A stretch of 64,000 nt of DNA from Kordiimonas aestuarii (GTDB lineage Bacteria > Pseudomonadota > Alphaproteobacteria > Sphingomonadales > Kordiimonadaceae): NCBI RefSeq assembly GCF_025574465.1, contig NZ_JAOBPP010000021.1:806001-870000 (forward strand), in the 5' to 3' direction. The notes under the pieces were generated by a model, which ran no database searches, was not told where the DNA came from, and was given only the letters and a program-made list of their open reading frames with translations. Shown here piece by piece: positions 24,378-34,195 of this stretch; position 1 is the first letter of the stretch; every line of letters starts with the position of its first letter. Both the position numbers and the translations under genes were made by a program.

Positions 24378-25370
24378 TTGGCAGCAAAACAGCAGAAAGG
24401 CAAAGCGGCTTCGGTTCCGCTCAAGTTGCGCTTGAAGGCCTGGTGGGAAGGCTATGATACGGAAGATATCAAAAAGCGCATAGGCTCTCGGCAACCTCAG
24501 GAGGCTGCCAAGGAGGAACCAAAAGAGGTCGCGCCGACGAAAGCGGCAACCGCGGAGAATCTGGATCCGTGGGATAACGCTACCGTTGATATTGCCCAAT
24601 ATATCTGGGGCAAGGGCTTCTGTGGTCCTGGCGGGCCGGAATATATTGTCTCGCTCTCAAAACTTCTGGCACTCAGCCCTGAAATGTCCATGCTGCAGAT
24701 CGGTGCGGGTCTCGGTGGCCCGGCACGTGTGCTTGTGGACCGCTTTGGCGTCTGGATCACCGGTTTTGAAGAAAGCCAGACGCTCGTTGACAAGGGGCGT
24801 AAGCTTTCCAAAATGGCGGGGCTCGAGAAAAAAGCCCAGCTTGAGCAGTATGACACTGAAAATTTTGATGGTTTCGACCGGAAATATGACCGAGCGCTCT
24901 CCAAGGAAGCGCTCTACACCATCGAAGACAAGAATGACATGATCGCCAAGATTGAGGACAAGCTTAAGCCTGGTGGCCTGTTTCTCATGACTGAATATGT
25001 TATTTCGTCTGATGCCGTGCTCGGGAAAGACCGCTACAAAGAGTGGGTCGTGGGCGAACGCCATCACCCATATCCTGTGCTCTCGGATGATCTCGTGGAG
25101 ATGATGAAAAGAAACCGACTGCAGGTGCGCGTGTCGGAAGATATCAGCATGCAATATGTTGATATGATCAACAAGGCATGGGCGGGTGCTGACGAGGTCG
25201 CGGCCAAGCTTGCCAAGCGTGAAGACGGCACCATGATGATCCAGACCCTGATGCGCGAAGCCGAGTTCTGGACCCGGCGCAAGAAAATGCTTGAGAGCGG
25301 CGATTTGAAATTGTGGCGGATCGTGGCGAATAAAAAGTCCGGCGGCCCCTCCATGATGTCTGACTGGTAA
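24378..25370 (+). CDS. SAM-dependent methyltransferase-like protein
   Basis: 330 aa from TTG. A Lys/Ala-rich N-terminus of about 65 residues precedes a Rossmann methyltransferase fold. Motif I is MLQIGAGLGGPARVL with ITGFEES as the acidic strand end, and KLKPGGLFLMTEY is the post-motif III. The organisation recalls the cyclopropane-fatty-acid/mycolic acid synthase group, but the catalytic signature is not evident. The substrate is unknown. It lies between pheT and acs, without a clear operon partner. Confidence 0.65.
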   Translation: MAAKQQKGKAASVPLKLRLKAWWEGYDTEDIKKRIGSRQPQEAAKEEPKEVAPTKAATAENLDPWDNATVDIAQYIWGKGFCGPGGPEYIVSLSKLLALSPEMSMLQIGAGLGGPARVLVDRFGVWITGFEESQTLVDKGRKLSKMAGLEKKAQLEQYDTENFDGFDRKYDRALSKEALYTIEDKNDMIAKIEDKLKPGGLFLMTEYVISSDAVLGKDRYKEWVVGERHHPYPVLSDDLVEMMKRNRLQVRVSEDISMQYVDMINKAWAGADEVAAKLAKREDGTMMIQTLMREAEFWTRRKKMLESGDLKLWRIVANKKSGGPSMMSDW

Positions 25371-25489
25371 GCGACCAGTTGGCTGAAAGTGGCGGAATCA
25401 CAAAAATGACATCGTTGCCATAGCGGGGGTTGCAACAAGGCCAAACTGCCGTCATGATCCTCCCCCAGCCTACTGGAGGGAGTTGAGAA

Positions 25490-27427
25490 ATGAGTGAAGG
25501 TCTGAAGTTTCCGGTGCCCGCGCACGCGCTTGAAGGCACCCTTTGCACAAATGAAAAATATCAGGAGATGTACCAGCGCTCCATCGACGCGCCGGAGGAA
25601 TTCTGGGCGGACGAGGCCAAGCGCATTGACTGGATGAAACCCTTCAGCAAGGTCAAGAATACCAGCTTTGAAGGCGACGTGCCGATCAAATGGTTCGAGG
25701 ACGGCACCCTGAATGCCTCCGTCAACTGTATTGACCGCCATCTGCCAGGGCGCCGCGACGATGTCGCGATCATTTGGGAAGGTGATGAGCCGACGGACCA
25801 CAAACACATCACCTTTGGTGAGCTTCATGAGGAAGTGTGCCGCTTTGCCAATGTACTGAAGGACCGGGGCGCCAAAAAAGGTGACCGTATCACCCTTTAT
25901 ATGCCGATGATCCCGGAGGCGGTTTACGCCATGCTGGCATGTGCGCGTATTGGCGCGGTGCACTCTGTGGTGTTTGGTGGTTTCTCGCCCGACGCACTGG
26001 CGGGCCGTATCAGGGACTGTGGGTCCACCCTTGTTATCACCGCCGATGAGGGCCTGCGCGGGGCCAAACATGTGCCGCTCAAGGCCAATGTGGATGAGGC
26101 GCTCAGGCAGTGCCCCAATGTCGCAAGTGTTGTGGTTGTAAGGCGTACCGGGGGCGACGTATCGTGGCAGGATAACCGCGATGTCTGGTACCACGAGGCG
26201 AAGACCAGGGTGTCAGCGGACTGCACGCCCGAAGAAATGGACGCGGAAGACCCGCTGTTCATTTTGTATACCTCCGGTTCAACAGGGACGCCGAAAGGCG
26301 TGCTGCACACCACTGGTGGATATATGGTCTGGGCGTCAATGACCCATGAGTATGTGTTTGACTACAAACAGGGTGAGGTTTACTGGTGCACCGCCGATGT
26401 GGGCTGGGTCACAGGGCACAGCTATATCGTTTATGGGCCGCTCGCGAACGGGGCGACCACCCTGGTGTTTGAAGGCGTGCCTACCTATCCTGATGCCGGG
26501 CGTTTCTGGCAGGTGTGCGAGAAGCACAAGGTCAATATTTTTTATACTGCGCCGACGGCAATTCGCGCGCTGGAGCGGCTTGGCGAGGAGCCGGTCAAAA
26601 AGCATGACCGCAGTTCGATCCGCTTGTTGGGATCAGTGGGAGAGCCCATAAACCCTGAAGCATGGCTGTGGTATTACCGCGTAGTGGGTGAGGAGCGTTG
26701 CCCGATCGTTGATACCTGGTGGCAGACTGAAACCGGCGGTGTGATGATCTCGCCGCTGCCGGGTGCCACGGAGCTTAAGCCCGGTTCTGCCACCCACCCG
26801 ATATTCGGTGTCAAACCCGCGCTAGTGGATCAGGATGGTAATTTCATTGAGGGGGCCGCGTCCGGCAACCTCGTGATCACCGACAGCTGGCCCGGCCAGG
26901 CACGCAGCGTGTATGGTGATCACGCGCGGTTCATCCAGACCTATTTTTCCACCTATAAGGGCCTCTATTTCACCGGCGACGGGTGCCGCCGCGATGAGGA
27001 TGGCTATTACTGGATTACAGGTCGGGTTGATGATGTGATCAATGTGTCCGGCCACCGGATTGGAACCGCAGAGATTGAGGCAGCCCTGGACGAACATGAG
27101 GGTGTTGTCGAAGCCGCGGTGGTCGGGTTTCCGCACGACATCAAGGGCCAGGGCATTTATGCTTTTGTGACCACGGCCCTGGGGGTCGAACCTTCCGATG
27201 CGTTACGCAAGGACCTCGTGGCTTTTGTCCGCAAGGAAATTGGCCCGGTGGCGACGCCAGATCATATCCAGTTTACACCGGGCCTGCCAAAAACCCGTTC
27301 AGGCAAGATCATGCGGCGTATCTTGCGCAAAATCGCGGAGAACGAGTTTGGCAATCTGGGCGATACGTCAACGCTTGCCGATCCGGGCGTTGTGGATGAC
27401 CTGATTGAGCACAGGCTGAACCGCTAA
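25490..27427 (+). CDS. acs: Acetyl-coenzyme A synthetase
   Basis: 645 aa, standard length; ATG after TGGAGGGAG. The AMP-forming signature YTSGSTGTPKGVL and the YWCTADVGWVTGHSY block are present, as are DTWWQTETGG and the C-terminal RSGKIMRR with the regulatory acetylation lysine. It activates acetate to acetyl-CoA via acetyl-AMP. A single-gene unit that faces the hybrid kinase gene. Confidence 0.96.
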   Translation: MSEGLKFPVPAHALEGTLCTNEKYQEMYQRSIDAPEEFWADEAKRIDWMKPFSKVKNTSFEGDVPIKWFEDGTLNASVNCIDRHLPGRRDDVAIIWEGDEPTDHKHITFGELHEEVCRFANVLKDRGAKKGDRITLYMPMIPEAVYAMLACARIGAVHSVVFGGFSPDALAGRIRDCGSTLVITADEGLRGAKHVPLKANVDEALRQCPNVASVVVVRRTGGDVSWQDNRDVWYHEAKTRVSADCTPEEMDAEDPLFILYTSGSTGTPKGVLHTTGGYMVWASMTHEYVFDYKQGEVYWCTADVGWVTGHSYIVYGPLANGATTLVFEGVPTYPDAGRFWQVCEKHKVNIFYTAPTAIRALERLGEEPVKKHDRSSIRLLGSVGEPINPEAWLWYYRVVGEERCPIVDTWWQTETGGVMISPLPGATELKPGSATHPIFGVKPALVDQDGNFIEGAASGNLVITDSWPGQARSVYGDHARFIQTYFSTYKGLYFTGDGCRRDEDGYYWITGRVDDVINVSGHRIGTAEIEAALDEHEGVVEAAVVGFPHDIKGQGIYAFVTTALGVEPSDALRKDLVAFVRKEIGPVATPDHIQFTPGLPKTRSGKIMRRILRKIAENEFGNLGDTSTLADPGVVDDLIEHRLNR

Positions 27428-27452
27428 CAGCCTGAACGGCAACCAGGCACCA

Positions 27453-29735
27453 TTAGTGCGCCCGGGTATGCTCGGCAATGGTTTGCATCAGATGGTCAAG
27501 CTTGATCGGTTTGGCCACAAAGCCTGCGATGCCGTATTCCTTTGCCATTTTTCGCGTCTCGGGCGAGGTGCTTGCGGTTAGCGCGATAACGGGGGTCTGC
27601 TGTGCGAGGCCCATGGCGATTTTGCGGCGGTTGAACTCAAACCCATCCATATCCGGCAAGTTAATATCAAGCAGGATAAGGTTATATTTGTTGGATTTCA
27701 GCTTTTCGAGCGCGGTGTTGCCATCATAAGCGAAAGACATCTGGGTAATCCCAAGCTTGATAAGCATGCGCCGCACAATATCCTGATTGATCTCAAGGTC
27801 CTCAATACACAAGACGCTCAGGTCTTCAAACGGCGTAGCTTTGCCGCCGTCAGCTCCCTTGGCGTCGGTTTTTTGCGGCCCGGTCAATGTCGCCGATAAC
27901 CGGAGGGGGAGGCTGAACCAGAAGCGGCTGCCTTTACCCGGTGTGCTGGAGACACCCATGTCGCCATCAAGTTCTTCAATAAGTTTGCGCGAAAAGGCGA
28001 GGCCGATGCCTGACCCCTCGATGCTGGTCACATCGGTCCCAAGGCGGGTAAATGGTTCCCACAGATTAGGCATATCCTCCTTGGTGATTCCCCGTCCGCT
28101 ATCGTCCACCTGAAAGCGGACATTGCCGGCACCGACGGTGACATGGATACTGACATACCCACCAGCGCTGTTATATTTCACCGCGTTGGACAACAGGTTC
28201 AGCAGTACCTGTTTCACCCGCGTCGGGTCTGTCCATATCTGTGGCAGTTCGCTGAGGTCGTCGTTTTCAAGGTGAACGACAATTTGCCCTGCCTTGGCAG
28301 AGGGCTCAACCATCTCGATCGACTCGGTTACAATATTGGCGATGGAGGTTTTGCTATATTGGAAGGAGAGCCTACCCAAGTCCAGTTTTGCGAATTCCAG
28401 TATTTCGTCGACGAGAGACAGAAGATGTTCGCCGCTTTCCTGAATATTGCCAATTTGCCGGGCATGCTCGGGGTTTTCCTTTACACTTTCCTCTTCGAGA
28501 AGAAGCTGGGCAAATCCGATGACGGCGTTGAGCGGCGTGCGGAGTTCATGGCTCATCGACGAGAGAAACACCATCTTGGCCTGATTGGCCTGTTTAGCCT
28601 GATCAAGTGCTGCAAGCACGGCCAGTTCCTGCTGTTGCCTCCGGTGCCTGTTGCGGTGCTGTACATAAGCCAGAATGGCCAGCAGCAGGACGATGCAGCC
28701 GGCGAAGGTTCGAATGGTGGCAATGCTTGTATTCAGGCCGGAAAAGGCTTCGCCTTTGCCCACTTCTGACGCAATGCCGTACCCAAGTTCATTGTCCCAC
28801 ACCCATGCCCCGACAACCGCTTGTCCGAGATAGTTGCGGTAACCGACCAGGTTTTCACCATTTCCCCCTGCCAGCGCACTCTTGGCCATTGCCGTGGGCG
28901 GGCTGGCGTCAATGTCCACATCGCGGGAGCCGTCAAAGGCGTTATAGCCTGGGTCGTGAACCGGTATGTTGAGCATGCTGGCTTCGCCCCTGCGCAGCAG
29001 ACCAACAAGTTCCAGCGTATCGGTGAAGCGGCTCTCGCTGATCATCAGGCCGTGTTTGTTAAACGCGTATGTCTCGCCGGTCAGACCCATGCGGCCGCGC
29101 GCGAAAATGGCCGCAAAGTCATTGAGTGGGTTTATCCGCAAGGTAAAAACCGCAATCACATTGCCGTCACGGTCCCTGAGCGGCGCCAGGGCAAACATCG
29201 TGGGGGCCGCTTTGGAGACAACACCGTCTGTACCCAAGACAGGCACGTCGGTGTGAACCGGTTGGCTGATGGTGATGTCACCGGCGAGGGCGCGGGAAAA
29301 AAGTTCCGGCGCCTGTACACGAATCAGGTTTTGGCCGCCGATGTTATTGTCGCGCATCGAGGCGATGCTGGTGCCATCGGGCGCGATAATGAAAAACCCG
29401 AGATAGCCGTAGTTGGCCAGGATTTTCGCCATATGCGCCCGGAGGTCTTCAAGGGTATCGGAGGTGAGACTGTCCCCGGAGTCCTGGAGACCAAGCAATT
29501 TGGAGCCCTCCCGCAGAATAACCGGGTGCTGGGAGATGCTGGCCATCTGCGCTATATGGCGTTGTTTCCAGGCGGCGGCGGCTTCCTGGGTGCTGGCGAC
29601 GGTTTGATGGAGTGTGGTGGATACCTGTTTGCGCAGGGTGTGGGATAACCTTTGTTCCTGCACATACGCAAAGGCTATAACAAGCAACATTGCAGCAAAA
29701 AATAACGTGAGATTTTGCCAGGTACGTTTGGTCAT
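27453..29735 (-). CDS. Hybrid sensor histidine kinase with extracytoplasmic Cache-like domain
   Basis: 760 aa. TM helix at about 10-26, then a periplasmic double-Cache-like sensor (about 30-335), then TM helix at about 342-358. Cytoplasmic HisKA has SHELRTP with His396; the HATPase has NLLSNAVKY, DSGRGI and GSGIGLAFS. A C-terminal receiver domain (about 635-755) has LLDINLPDMDG with the phospho-acceptor Asp and ends with an LTAS block. No response regulator or DGC gene is adjacent, so the output partner lies elsewhere. The signal is unknown; Cache domains commonly bind small organic ligands. Confidence 0.9.
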   Translation of the reverse strand: MTKRTWQNLTLFFAAMLLVIAFAYVQEQRLSHTLRKQVSTTLHQTVASTQEAAAAWKQRHIAQMASISQHPVILREGSKLLGLQDSGDSLTSDTLEDLRAHMAKILANYGYLGFFIIAPDGTSIASMRDNNIGGQNLIRVQAPELFSRALAGDITISQPVHTDVPVLGTDGVVSKAAPTMFALAPLRDRDGNVIAVFTLRINPLNDFAAIFARGRMGLTGETYAFNKHGLMISESRFTDTLELVGLLRRGEASMLNIPVHDPGYNAFDGSRDVDIDASPPTAMAKSALAGGNGENLVGYRNYLGQAVVGAWVWDNELGYGIASEVGKGEAFSGLNTSIATIRTFAGCIVLLLAILAYVQHRNRHRRQQQELAVLAALDQAKQANQAKMVFLSSMSHELRTPLNAVIGFAQLLLEEESVKENPEHARQIGNIQESGEHLLSLVDEILEFAKLDLGRLSFQYSKTSIANIVTESIEMVEPSAKAGQIVVHLENDDLSELPQIWTDPTRVKQVLLNLLSNAVKYNSAGGYVSIHVTVGAGNVRFQVDDSGRGITKEDMPNLWEPFTRLGTDVTSIEGSGIGLAFSRKLIEELDGDMGVSSTPGKGSRFWFSLPLRLSATLTGPQKTDAKGADGGKATPFEDLSVLCIEDLEINQDIVRRMLIKLGITQMSFAYDGNTALEKLKSNKYNLILLDINLPDMDGFEFNRRKIAMGLAQQTPVIALTASTSPETRKMAKEYGIAGFVAKPIKLDHLMQTIAEHTRAH

Positions 29736-29947
29736 ACAGTCCCCCGCCCAATAACTTATTATTTAATAACTATATCCTAAATACACTAAAAGTATAAATT
29801 TTCATTCGTGTGGTTGAATTGTTTGTGTTTAAAGGCCTGTTTCTCAGCATTGGCAGGTCGCAAAAATGTTATCGCGCGTGATCTTTCAACCGTCTCCTGC
29901 CACGCTATCTTAAGCAGGGTAATTGCAACCGGATTGAGGAAACCATC

Positions 29948-30628
29948 GTGATCACACTATATTCTGCCGCGACGCCAAACGGTTACAAAGCTTCCGTTGC
30001 CCTTGAAGAGATGGGCTTTGACTATAAGCTCGAAGCGATTGATCTCAGTAGCGGTGCCCAGAAGGAAGACTGGTTCCTCGCCATCAACCCCAATGGGCGC
30101 ATTCCGGCCATCGTGGATCATGACAATGGAGATTTCGCGGTGTTCGAGTCAGGGGCCATCCTGGTATATCTGGCGGAGAAAAGTGGCAAGCTGATGCCAT
30201 CCGACGAGAAAGGCCGTTCGCTTGTCATGCAATGGCTGATGTTCCAGATGGGTGGCGTGGGGCCAATGCAGGGCCAGGCCAATGTGTTTTATCGCTATTT
30301 CCCGGAAAAGATCCAGAGTGTAATCGACCGGTACCAGAATGAGACCCGTCGCCTTTATGGCGTGTTGGACCGGCGGTTGAAGCAAAGCCCCTATCTGGCG
30401 GGCGACGATTATAGCATTGCTGATATTGCCAACTGGTGCTGGGTAAGGGCGCATTCGTGGGCCGGCGTGGATCTTGACGGCCTGGATGCAGTGCGGGCCT
30501 GGCAAGACAAGATCGGCGACCGGGCTGCGGTAAAACGCGGATTGATGCAGCCCCCCCGCCCGGACCTGAACGTAAAAGAGTCGAGCGAAAAATTCGTCAA
30601 AGCAGCACAGCAAATGCTGCAACGCTAA
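29948..30628 (+). CDS. Glutathione S-transferase family protein (YfcG-like)
   Basis: 226 aa from GTG. The thioredoxin-like N-terminus has YSAATPNGYKASVALEEMG and FLAINPNGRIPAIVD, and FESGAILVYLAEK is the glutathione-contacting helix. The all-alpha C-terminal domain ends with AWQDKIGDRAAVKRGL. N-terminal pattern and length resemble YfcG-type disulfide-bond oxidoreductases. An AT-rich region of about 210 bp separates it from the divergent histidine kinase. Confidence 0.85.
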   Translation: MITLYSAATPNGYKASVALEEMGFDYKLEAIDLSSGAQKEDWFLAINPNGRIPAIVDHDNGDFAVFESGAILVYLAEKSGKLMPSDEKGRSLVMQWLMFQMGGVGPMQGQANVFYRYFPEKIQSVIDRYQNETRRLYGVLDRRLKQSPYLAGDDYSIADIANWCWVRAHSWAGVDLDGLDAVRAWQDKIGDRAAVKRGLMQPPRPDLNVKESSEKFVKAAQQMLQR

Positions 30629-30672
30629 TCCATAGCCATAAAACAGGGACAGATAGTCAAGGGAGACAGAGA

Positions 30673-31509
30673 ATGAGTTTTGTACGGAATTGGGGTTTTG
30701 CAGCGGCCGCGGCCATTGGCATCAGCCTTGGTGGCGCGATCGCAGACCATCATGAGGACGCAATCTGGAAAGCAGTGCATGACAATAGTGTCCGCAAGGA
30801 CGGGGAAAGCAGCCGTGACGCGGCGCGCCACCCGGAGGAGTTTTTGCGTTTCCTTGGCATTGAACCGGATATGACCGTCGCGGAAGTAAACCCGGGTGGT
30901 GGTTGGTACAGCCGAATTCTGGGGCCGCTCCTCAAGGAGGACGGCAAATATGTCGGGCTTGAACATAACCCGGACGTCTATGCCGAATATGCAAACTATG
31001 CCGCCAACCTGCGGGCCTATCCTGAAAAATTTGAAGCTATGCGGGCGGATTTTGGGCCCAACGCAGTTGCGACATGGATTCCCGCGTCAGCGGGCTTGCC
31101 AGTGGATGAGGCCAGCCTGGACGCGATTATCATCGTGCGGGCGCTTCACAACTGGTGGCGCCGTGACTTTTTCGACAAGGGCATGGAACAGGCCCATGCG
31201 ATGCTGAAGCCCGGCGGGGTGATGGGTGTGGTGCAACATCGCATTGACGAGGATTTTGACGGTGACCGTATGGCAGCGGCACAAAAAGGCCGCTGGAAAC
31301 AAAGCGACCTCGTTGCGGCAATCGAAGCCCACGGCTTCAAGCTTGTGGAAGCGTCTGAAATGAACGCCAACCCCAAGGACGAGAAGAACTATGAAAAAGG
31401 CGTGTGGACCCTGCCGCCGGTACTGGCTCTGGGTGATGCGGATAAGGCCAAATACGAAGCCATTGGCGAATCAGACCGCATGACGCTCAAGTTCGTGAAG
31501 GTTGAATAG
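30673..31509 (+). CDS. Exported class I methyltransferase-like protein
   Basis: 278 aa. The N-terminus (MSFVRNWGFAAAAAIGISLGGAIA) looks like a signal peptide. The mature part has a Rossmann-like nucleotide motif VAEVNPGGGWYSRILGPLL, an acidic VGLEHNPDVY strand and HAMLKPGGVMGVVQHR. This matches a family of predicted methyltransferases that bear signal peptides. SAM is not known to be available in the periplasm, so its activity there is puzzling. Ribosome site GGGAGA upstream. Confidence 0.7.
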   Translation: MSFVRNWGFAAAAAIGISLGGAIADHHEDAIWKAVHDNSVRKDGESSRDAARHPEEFLRFLGIEPDMTVAEVNPGGGWYSRILGPLLKEDGKYVGLEHNPDVYAEYANYAANLRAYPEKFEAMRADFGPNAVATWIPASAGLPVDEASLDAIIIVRALHNWWRRDFFDKGMEQAHAMLKPGGVMGVVQHRIDEDFDGDRMAAAQKGRWKQSDLVAAIEAHGFKLVEASEMNANPKDEKNYEKGVWTLPPVLALGDADKAKYEAIGESDRMTLKFVKVE

Positions 31510-31523
31510 ACCGAGGCATAGGC

Positions 31524-32150
31524 CTAGCCAAAATGACGGGCGGCTGTACCTAGTGCGGTCGCCCGGTTTTGTTGGGCCGTAAAGCCGGATGCCTTCCTGG
31601 GGCTCAGGTCGTGGTTGCCATCTGACGCCCAGTGCAGGGTGAAGTTGTCCGCCAGGTCTAGTGTGTCCACCAGCGCCTTGTTGCCAAAAGGATCACGCTC
31701 TCCCTGGATGACAAGCGCTGGCACGTCGATGGCGGCCAGATGCCCGGTGCGCAGATTCTCAGGCTTGCCTGTTGGATGAAACGGGTAACCCAGGAGCAGC
31801 AGCCCATCGCATAGCGTGGGGTCTTCGGCGGCGACCATGCTGGCAATACGTGCCCCCATTGATTTCCCGCCGATGATCAGCTTGTGCGGGCTATAGCGCA
31901 CGTGGGTTTCAGTGATGGCATGGTGGTAAGCCTCCATCAGTTTCGGTGCGCGGTCTGGCGGGCGTTTTTTTCCGTCTTCACGGCGCAACACCATATAGGG
32001 GAATTCGAAACGCAGCGTCCGAAAGCCGCGGCACGCCAGCCCTTCAGCCCACGCCACCATGAAATCGCTGTCCATACCTGCGCCTGCCCCGTGCGCCAGC
32101 AAGACAGTTCCCTTTTCTCCCGTTCCGTTTTCTATAAAATCTGTCATCAT
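31524..32150 (-). CDS. Alpha/beta hydrolase (KANL3/Tex30-like)
   Basis: 208 aa. Nucleophile elbow GGKSMGAR with Ser, an oxyanion region LAHGAGAGMDSDF, catalytic Asp probably in QGERDPFG, and His in GNHDLSPR. The compact lidless fold matches the KANL3/Tex30-type hydrolase family of unknown substrate. It is divergent from the SixA-like phosphatase gene. Confidence 0.8.
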   Translation of the reverse strand: MMTDFIENGTGEKGTVLLAHGAGAGMDSDFMVAWAEGLACRGFRTLRFEFPYMVLRREDGKKRPPDRAPKLMEAYHHAITETHVRYSPHKLIIGGKSMGARIASMVAAEDPTLCDGLLLLGYPFHPTGKPENLRTGHLAAIDVPALVIQGERDPFGNKALVDTLDLADNFTLHWASDGNHDLSPRKASGFTAQQNRATALGTAARHFG

Positions 32151-32217
32151 GGCCTTGGTCTCCGTCCGGGCGCAGGTTGGGGTGTGTGCGGCCAGAAAAT
32201 GGATAAGGAAGAGGGCG

Positions 32218-32739
32218 ATGGCAAATCTTTATTTGTTGCGGCACGCAAAATCCGATTGGGCGGACGTGCGCCTGTCTGACCATGACAGGCCCCTCACTGA
32301 GCGGGGGCGCAAAAACGCGGTACGCATGGGACGGCTGTTTGCCAAGCTGGGTATAGCCCCTGAGCTTGTTGTCTGCTCCACGGCTGCGCGGGCACGGGAG
32401 ACGCTTGAACGTGCGATGGATGCAGGCCAGCTTCGTTGGTCGGTACAATTTGAGCCAGCGCTTTATATGGCGAGCGTCGAGACGATTGTGAGCGTTGTAC
32501 GCAGCGATGCTGGCGACTGCACGAGTGCCCTGCTCGTCGGGCATAACCCCGGGTTCCACAGCGCCGCACTTGAGCTTATCAAGACCGGCGAACCCGAGCT
32601 TGTGCATGCGCTTGACTATAAATACCCGACCGGCACGTTTGCCGATATTGAATTTGAGGAAAGGCGCCTCGCGGACATCGGTCTGTCCACGGGCTGCCTG
32701 AAACGCTTCATCAAACCCAAGGACCAAACCATGGCTTAG
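32218..32739 (+). CDS. SixA-like histidine phosphatase
   Basis: 173 aa from the ATG at 32218 after GGAAGAGGG. LYLLRHAKSDWAD carries the catalytic RHAK motif, CSTAARARET the second Arg, and LVGHNPGF the second His. SixA in E. coli dephosphorylates a phosphohistidine of NPr/ArcB; the target here is not evident. Confidence 0.85.
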   Translation: MANLYLLRHAKSDWADVRLSDHDRPLTERGRKNAVRMGRLFAKLGIAPELVVCSTAARARETLERAMDAGQLRWSVQFEPALYMASVETIVSVVRSDAGDCTSALLVGHNPGFHSAALELIKTGEPELVHALDYKYPTGTFADIEFEERRLADIGLSTGCLKRFIKPKDQTMA

Positions 32740-32892
32740 TTGCTTTTGCGAGGGCCCCGTTATAAGGTAACATTCACCCACTTATATGAATACAACTAGT
32801 TGTGATGATAAGGATTCGGGGGAATCTGTGTTATAGTGGGATCGACACGGGGGTGTCGAAGACTGACGGGGAGCAGTGAAGTGGAGGTCGTA

Positions 32893-33411
32893 ATGCGTCT
32901 TTTAAACCGTCCTGTAATTGCTCTGGCATGCGTGCTTGGTACCGCCTTTTCTGTAAGTGCGGACCGGTTCTCATCCGATGCCATGCCAAAGCTTGAAATT
33001 ATTCTGCGGGCCTCAGAAAACCTGAAGCGCGGCAATGAGCTGATTATCCGTGGTGACGCGATTGCCGCCCGCGAGGTCTATGCCCGCGCGCTCCGGGGTA
33101 CCCTGACCATGCAGCAGCGCGCCCGTGCCCACAACGGCTTGTGTGTCAGCTATATCATGGAAGAAGAGTGGGTCGACGCGCTCAAGCAGTGCAATACTGC
33201 CATCAGCATCGCGCCCAACAATTGGCGCTTCTATAATAACCGGGGCAATATCTTTCTTGAAACCGGTGAGATCGGCCGTGCCCAGGAAGAATATGCCCGT
33301 GGCCTTGAGCTGGCCCCAAGCTCCGTTGTGATCCAGCGCAATATCGAGCTCGCCGAGGGGCGGGCCCAGGGGCTTAAAGCCGAACGGCCGCAAAACACGC
33401 GACCAATCTGA
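32893..33411 (+). CDS. Periplasmic TPR-repeat protein
   Basis: 172 aa; ATG with GGAGG 7 nt upstream. Signal peptide (ALACVLGTAFSVSA), then about three TPR motifs (ARAHNGLCVSYIMEEEWVDAL, WRFYNNRGNIFLETGEIGRA). Probably a protein-interaction scaffold in the periplasm; no partner indicated. Confidence 0.75.
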   Translation: MRLLNRPVIALACVLGTAFSVSADRFSSDAMPKLEIILRASENLKRGNELIIRGDAIAAREVYARALRGTLTMQQRARAHNGLCVSYIMEEEWVDALKQCNTAISIAPNNWRFYNNRGNIFLETGEIGRAQEEYARGLELAPSSVVIQRNIELAEGRAQGLKAERPQNTRPI

Positions 33412-33507
33412 TCATTTTCCATCCTTTCTGGCTGGGCATGGGGGTGTGCGGCCCTTGAGGCTTCCCACCGCTTGCGATGGGTGATATTAGGGGCTTGAGG
33501 ATAGATA

Positions 33508-34188
33508 GTGGAGGCAAAGTGCGTGCCAGTGGTTTCGCGCCTTTTTGCAACTTTAGCCGTGATATTGCTTGTCGCATGTGACCCCGTCGCGCGCGCACCT
33601 GCGACGCCGTCTGCAATTGTCGGCACCCGCGCGGTTATCCAGCGCCACGGACAGGAATTATACGCGGAGGTCACAGCCGTGACCGACAAGCTGGTTACCA
33701 CCGAATATTATTGGCAGGACGAACGTGTCGTTGTGCATAATTATTACCGCGGCCTCTATAATGTGAGCGGGGTTGAATTCGGCTATCAGTATGAGGCCGA
33801 CTTTGACTATAAGCTGCTGGAGCAGTTGTTCCCGCTTGCCGTGGGCAAGGAAGTCAGCTTCCGCGGCAACACCAAGAACATCAATCGTGGCACTGCGATT
33901 GATTTCTGGGCGAATATCCATGTGATCGGTGAGAAAACCATTTCGCTCTCCACCGGAGACCGCAAGGTTTTTGTCGTCGATATTGTCACCGAATATAAAA
34001 AGGGCAACCAGTCCAAGCGCAAGACCAACACAGTCTATTACGACTCCGAGCTATCGATGGTGCTGAAGTCCGTCATTCACGAAGATGGCTACCAGAGTTA
34101 CTGGCGCGCGGTATCGGTTGAGCTGCCGGGCAATGCCCGCACGCCGTCACCGACCCAGCAGCGTCGCGCCGGTACGGTGATGATCTGA
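33508..34188 (+). CDS. Predicted lipoprotein of unknown function
   Basis: 226 aa from GTG 33508; in-frame GTGs at 33523 and 33529 also fit a ribosome site. A hydrophobic stretch ends in LLVAC, a lipobox. The mature part has a strand-rich domain (YAEVTAVTDKLVTTEYYWQDE, SVELPG). I do not recognise the family. Confidence 0.65.
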   Translation: MEAKCVPVVSRLFATLAVILLVACDPVARAPATPSAIVGTRAVIQRHGQELYAEVTAVTDKLVTTEYYWQDERVVVHNYYRGLYNVSGVEFGYQYEADFDYKLLEQLFPLAVGKEVSFRGNTKNINRGTAIDFWANIHVIGEKTISLSTGDRKVFVVDIVTEYKKGNQSKRKTNTVYYDSELSMVLKSVIHEDGYQSYWRAVSVELPGNARTPSPTQQRRAGTVMI

Positions 34189-34195
34189 CCGGCCT

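Noticed and set aside
28143..28769. 208-aa plus-strand frame opposite the hybrid kinase
   Set aside because: Shadow of the kinase gene, no ribosome site.
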